A program made the position numbers and the translations under genes. A stretch of 64,000 nucleotides of DNA. Origin: Candidatus Schekmanbacteria bacterium (GTDB lineage Bacteria; Schekmanbacteria; GWA2-38-11; J061). The notes beneath the pieces are model-generated. The model saw only the letters and a program-made list of their open reading frames with translations. It did not search any database and was not told where the DNA came from. This document shows, piece after piece, positions 58,799-64,000 of the stretch. Each line of letters begins with the position of its first letter. Position 1 is the stretch's first letter. The stretch is from assembly GCA_016219965.1 (NCBI GenBank), contig JACRJM010000001.1, forward strand, positions 62,001 to 126,000, given 5' to 3'.

Positions 58799-59545
58799 AT
58801 GATACAGTTAAAAAATGTTTCGAAGTCCTTTAACGGAAAAAAAGTTTTAAATAACATTAACCTTACTATTGAAAAAGGGAAGACTACAGTCATCATTGGC
58901 GGCAGTGGTCAGGGGAAGAGCGTAATCCTGAAACATATAATCGGACTCCTTAAGCCTGATGAAGGCGAGATTCTCTATAATGGGAAAGATATCGGGAAGA
59001 TGAGTGAGATGGAACTGAAAGAGACTAGAAGGAACTTCGGATTCCTTTTCCAGTTCGCCGCTCTTTTTGACTCTATGACAGTATGGGAGAACGTCGCGTT
59101 CCCGTTAAGGGAAAATACGAATATGAAGGACAAAGAGATAAATGAGATAGTCTTGCAGAGGCTGCATGATGTAGGTCTTAAAGACGTTGAAGATAAGATG
59201 ACTTCAGAGTTGTCAGGAGGAATGAAACGCAGGGTAGGGCTTGCAAGGGCTCTTGCTTTGACCCCTCAAGTTATACTTTATGACGAACCTACGACAGGGC
59301 TTGATCCGGTCCTTTCAGATACAATCAATAGCCTTATAGAGGATACGCAGAAAAAGTTCGGGGTTACATCTATCGTAGCAAGCCACGATATCCCGGGATT
59401 ATACAAGATTGCCCAACATGTGGCGATGATATATGAAACAGAGATAAAGTTTGCCGGGACACCTGAGGAATTAAAGAAAACAGATAATCCTTATGTAGTG
59501 CAGTTTTTAAGCGGGTCATCACAAGGTCCAATAAAAATTTTATAG
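58799..59545 (+). CDS. mlaF: MlaF-type ABC transporter ATPase
   Basis: 248 aa. Walker A GGSGQGKSVILKHI, Q-loop FLFQFAALFDSMTVWENV, signature LSGGMKRRVGLARALAL, Walker B VILYDEPTTGLDP and switch ASHDI are all present. The FQFAALFDS region is typical of MlaF. Energises lipid transport with MlaE. MlaD follows after 33 bp, with AAGGAGAG before its start. Confidence 0.94.
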   Translation: MIQLKNVSKSFNGKKVLNNINLTIEKGKTTVIIGGSGQGKSVILKHIIGLLKPDEGEILYNGKDIGKMSEMELKETRRNFGFLFQFAALFDSMTVWENVAFPLRENTNMKDKEINEIVLQRLHDVGLKDVEDKMTSELSGGMKRRVGLARALALTPQVILYDEPTTGLDPVLSDTINSLIEDTQKKFGVTSIVASHDIPGLYKIAQHVAMIYETEIKFAGTPEELKKTDNPYVVQFLSGSSQGPIKIL

Positions 59546-59578
59546 AAACTTTTTTTATACAGAATAAGGAGAGTCAGT

Positions 59579-60562
59579 ATGAAAAACAGAGGATTTAAGG
59601 TTGAAACTAAAGTCGGGCTGTTCACTATTGGAGCCCTTGTAATCCTGGTTTGGCTTTCAATGCAGTTCGGCGAGATTAGTTGGCTCAAGCCCCATGGCTA
59701 TATGCTTACTGCTGACCTTGACAGTGTTGCAGGACTTGAAAAGGAATCACCTGTCAAACTTGCGGGAGTAAGAGTAGGAAGGGTTGAGGACTTGACAATC
59801 AAGGACGGAAAAGCCGCAGTCGCAATGAGAATAGACGACGGAGTGCAAATACATAAGGGTTCCAAAGTTGCCGTAAGATCCGACAGCCTGCTGGGGCAGA
59901 AGTACCTTGAACTCTCTTATGGAGACCCTTCTCAGGCTATGGTATCGGATGGTGAGTCTCTCGGACATGGCACTAGTCCGGCGGATATTGATGCTCTTGT
60001 TGACCAGCTTACAAATGTAGCAAAGGGTCTTGATGAGGTGGTGGCGCAGAACAAGGAAGGTCTAAACAGCATGATAACCAACATCAATGATGCTACAAAA
60101 TCTTTAAACAGGATTCTTGTAGATAATGAAACGCATATAAACAGCGCCATTGCTAATATTGACAGCTTTTCAGGGAGGCTTAATAATCTTGTGGCAAAAA
60201 ACGAGAATTCAGTGACCAAGGCCATAAAGAACTTTGAAACACTTTCAACTGACCTTAAAGAAAAAGCCCCGGAAGTAATTGATCAATTCTCTAAGGTTGG
60301 AAAAGATCTTAACGGCGTTATCTCGGAAAACAGGGAAAACCTGAAAGAAACGATAGTAAAGGTAAAGGAAACATCAGAGAATCTGAACTCAATCCTTACC
60401 AAGGTGAATAAGGGTGAAGGAACTCTTGGAAAGCTTGTGAACGATACAGAGCTTTATGATACAGCCAAGAAATCTTTAAAGGAACTTGGCGATTCTGCTG
60501 AGCAGGCAAGCGAACTTTCGCCGATCAGCACTTTCATGGGCTCGCTCTTATTCCTGTTCTAA
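59579..60562 (+). CDS. mlaD: MlaD-type MCE-domain substrate-binding protein
   Basis: 327 aa. One N-terminal TM helix (VGLFTIGALVILVWLSMQF) and an MCE domain at about 38-115 (LDSVAGLEKESPVKLAGVRVGRVEDL, SDSLLGQKYLELSYG). From about residue 135 to 300 a long helical, coiled-coil-like stretch with repeated NIN, NIDSF and NENLNSI units forms the stalk. Periplasmic lipid-carrying component anchored to the inner membrane. No MlaB or MlaC is adjacent; the 60580 secreted protein may take the next role. Confidence 0.92.
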   Translation: MKNRGFKVETKVGLFTIGALVILVWLSMQFGEISWLKPHGYMLTADLDSVAGLEKESPVKLAGVRVGRVEDLTIKDGKAAVAMRIDDGVQIHKGSKVAVRSDSLLGQKYLELSYGDPSQAMVSDGESLGHGTSPADIDALVDQLTNVAKGLDEVVAQNKEGLNSMITNINDATKSLNRILVDNETHINSAIANIDSFSGRLNNLVAKNENSVTKAIKNFETLSTDLKEKAPEVIDQFSKVGKDLNGVISENRENLKETIVKVKETSENLNSILTKVNKGEGTLGKLVNDTELYDTAKKSLKELGDSAEQASELSPISTFMGSLLFLF

Positions 60563-60579
60563 AGAAGAAAATTTACTTA

Positions 60580-61896
60580 ATGAAAAAAGTAATTTTAATT
60601 GGAATTATAGGAATATCTCTGTTCCTAAATCTTATTTCCAGTTCATTTGGCGAAGAAAAGGAAACAAGCTATACCCCTTTTTTCTCATTTAAGAAAAGCG
60701 ACGTGCACCGGGAATACCGCCTCCTTCCTTTTTTCGGATATGAATCAGATACCGAAAAAGATAAGACTCAGCTCGATATTCTCTGGCCTATAAGCAAATA
60801 CAGCAGGGAGAAAGACACTGTCAATCTCCGCGTTCTCCCATTCTTATTTTACAAGAATGATATGAATCGTACATGGATGAAAAGAAAATATCTCTATGCT
60901 CTGCCTTTATATATCTCCAGTGAGAAAGACAACCAGAAGTCGCAGGTTTTTTTCCCTTTCTACGGAAAGTTTGAAGGATGGTTTGGCAGAGACAGTCTGG
61001 ACATATATATGTTCCCTCTCTATACAAAGTCAGTTAAAGATGATGAGACATCATATAATTATCTTTGGCCTATCGTACAAAAAGGAAAAGGGGCGGGGAA
61101 AGAAAGCTTCAGGGTATGGCCGCTCTATGGAATGGACAAGGTTGAAGGAAAACATGACAAGGTTTTTTACATGTGGCCTTTTTTCAACCGTCAGAAGTTC
61201 TATGGAGATGACGGGCAGCTTTCGAAGGACAGATTGCTCTTTCTTCCTTTTTACGGCTATTTGAAGTCAAAGGACCGGCAGATAGACATGTTTATGTTCC
61301 CGATTTATATGGGAGAAAAAAGGCCGGGTCAGGATTATATAAGGCGTGATATTGTCTGGCCTATTGTTTCATACACAAGGAGTGAGAAGAGGAATGTAAC
61401 ACAAGCCTTCCCGCTTTTTAGAATCGATAAAAAAGATGATTCAACGCGCAATTTTTTTCTCTGGCCAATAGTCTGGGCGAATGATCTTCAACTTGCTAAT
61501 ACACATGAAAAGATGTGCATGGTACTTCCCATTTACTATGACAAGAAAACTGAGACTAAGAAGAAAAATAAGGAAACGCCTGAGACACCGGAAATAATAA
61601 ATGAGAGGATAACAAAAGTCTGGCCCCTTGGTTCCTACAGAAGAGATAATGACAAGGCATTGTTCAGGACACTTGATCTTCTTCCATTTGATGAGAAGGG
61701 GCTATTCGGTGAGGCTTTTTATAAAAACATAGGAGCTATTTTTTCGCTCTGTGAATATGAAAAAGGGAAGACAGATGGAAGCCTCAGGTTCTCAATATTG
61801 AAGGGGCTTTTCGGATATGAAAGAGATTTGGGAAATAAGACATATAAGTTATTTTATTTCCCTGTTTATAAGAAAAAGATAGAAGCCTCCCAGTAA
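60580..61896 (+). CDS. Secreted protein with repeated W-P strands, at the end of the mla operon
   Basis: 438 aa. Signal peptide MKKVILIGIIGISLFLNLISSSFG. The mature part is a repetition of short strands with 'LWPI', 'VWPL' or 'MWPF' followed by 'FPLY', 'FLPFYGY' and charged turns (LDILWPISKYSREKD, YNYLWPIVQKG, YMWPFFNRQ, RDIVWPIVSYTRSEKRN, FLWPIVWAND, KVWPLGSYRRDND), seven W-P units in all. This suggests a beta-solenoid or outer-membrane barrel with a regular repeat. Located 17 bp after mlaD, it is a candidate outer-membrane or periplasmic partner. I do not recognise a named family. Confidence 0.72.
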   Translation: MKKVILIGIIGISLFLNLISSSFGEEKETSYTPFFSFKKSDVHREYRLLPFFGYESDTEKDKTQLDILWPISKYSREKDTVNLRVLPFLFYKNDMNRTWMKRKYLYALPLYISSEKDNQKSQVFFPFYGKFEGWFGRDSLDIYMFPLYTKSVKDDETSYNYLWPIVQKGKGAGKESFRVWPLYGMDKVEGKHDKVFYMWPFFNRQKFYGDDGQLSKDRLLFLPFYGYLKSKDRQIDMFMFPIYMGEKRPGQDYIRRDIVWPIVSYTRSEKRNVTQAFPLFRIDKKDDSTRNFFLWPIVWANDLQLANTHEKMCMVLPIYYDKKTETKKKNKETPETPEIINERITKVWPLGSYRRDNDKALFRTLDLLPFDEKGLFGEAFYKNIGAIFSLCEYEKGKTDGSLRFSILKGLFGYERDLGNKTYKLFYFPVYKKKIEASQ

Positions 61897-61915
61897 GTTT
61901 TACCATGCAATATAA

Positions 61916-63931
<2,016 letters not shown>

Positions 63932-63932
63932 A

Positions 63933-64000
63933 ATGGAAATAATCTTTCTTGGTACAGGGACGTCGCATGGCATTCCCAAGATTGCGTGCAGATGTGCTGT
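63933..64000 (+). CDS. Metallo-beta-lactamase-fold hydrolase, 5' end only
   Basis: ATG at 63933 begins 1 bp after the ligA stop and is open to the window edge. The visible residues MEIIFLGTGTSHGIPKIACRC are the N terminus of PhnP-like MBL-fold phosphodiesterases. The AAGGAATAGA before it serves as ribosome site. The histidine motif lies beyond the window. Confidence 0.75.
   Translation, partial: MEIIFLGTGTSHGIPKIACRCA

Overview
The window is from the chromosome of a Gram-negative bacterium of moderate-to-low GC content. The evidence is outer-membrane and envelope genes: an Mla-type lipid transport operon, a heptose kinase/adenylyltransferase, a Wza-like export protein with SLBB repeats, and secreted proteins with signal peptides or a lipobox. 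The gene mix (KaiC-like ATPase, long-form HisG, DnaC-like gene inside an mla operon, many dispersed short repeats) would suit a deltaproteobacterium, Nitrospirota member or uncultivated relative. The sequence alone does not settle the taxon.

Layout. 1-2.6 kb: KaiC-like ATPase, tilS and a CAU-anticodon tRNA, all on the minus strand. 2.8-9 kb: secreted proteins, two tandem small peptides that look like RiPP precursors, and a 1071-aa glycine-linker lipoprotein. 9-21.6 kb: nucleotide-sugar genes (two DegT aminotransferases, HldE, WecB, WecC, a Gfo/Idh/MocA dehydrogenase, a hexapeptide acetyltransferase, an L-2-hydroxyglutarate oxidase-like protein, Gmd) and an NTP_transf_5 protein. 21.6-24.1 kb: a first toxin-antitoxin (TA) island. 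24.1-35.4 kb: an AT-rich polysaccharide cassette (AsnB-glycosyltransferase fusion, two B12-binding radical SAM proteins, Wzx-like flippase, Wzy-like polymerase, two more glycosyltransferases, YdcF-like protein). 35.4-41.7 kb: a second TA island. 41.8-55.2 kb: more exopolysaccharide genes (DUF362, CapK-like, bidomain oxidoreductase, heparinase-like, WbuB-like GT, Wzz, RmlD-like, SLBB export protein), with an AbiEii-like pair in the middle. 55.4-64 kb: hisG, the mla operon, ligA and the start of a metallo-beta-lactamase-fold gene.

How it works together. WecB/WecC and the dehydrogenase, aminotransferase and acetyltransferase genes can supply aminosugar uronates. Gmd supplies a GDP-6-deoxyhexose intermediate. 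The cassette at 24-35 kb assembles, flips and polymerises a repeat unit. Wzz and the SLBB protein set chain length and export it. No initiating sugar-phosphate transferase is visible, so it must lie elsewhere.

The most striking structure is how the cassette is bounded. On its left, degenerate copies of the asnB promoter and first codons separate TA modules. On its right, four degenerate copies of the 3' end of the last gene (ydcF-like) separate further TA modules. About eleven TA-type modules lie in the window, several broken (frameshift, truncation by a 303-bp duplication, internal deletion). This looks like a fossil record of repeated recombination at the two cassette ends. The second candidate novelty is the pair of 51- and 53-aa peptides at 5.3-5.6 kb with a shared C-terminal motif.
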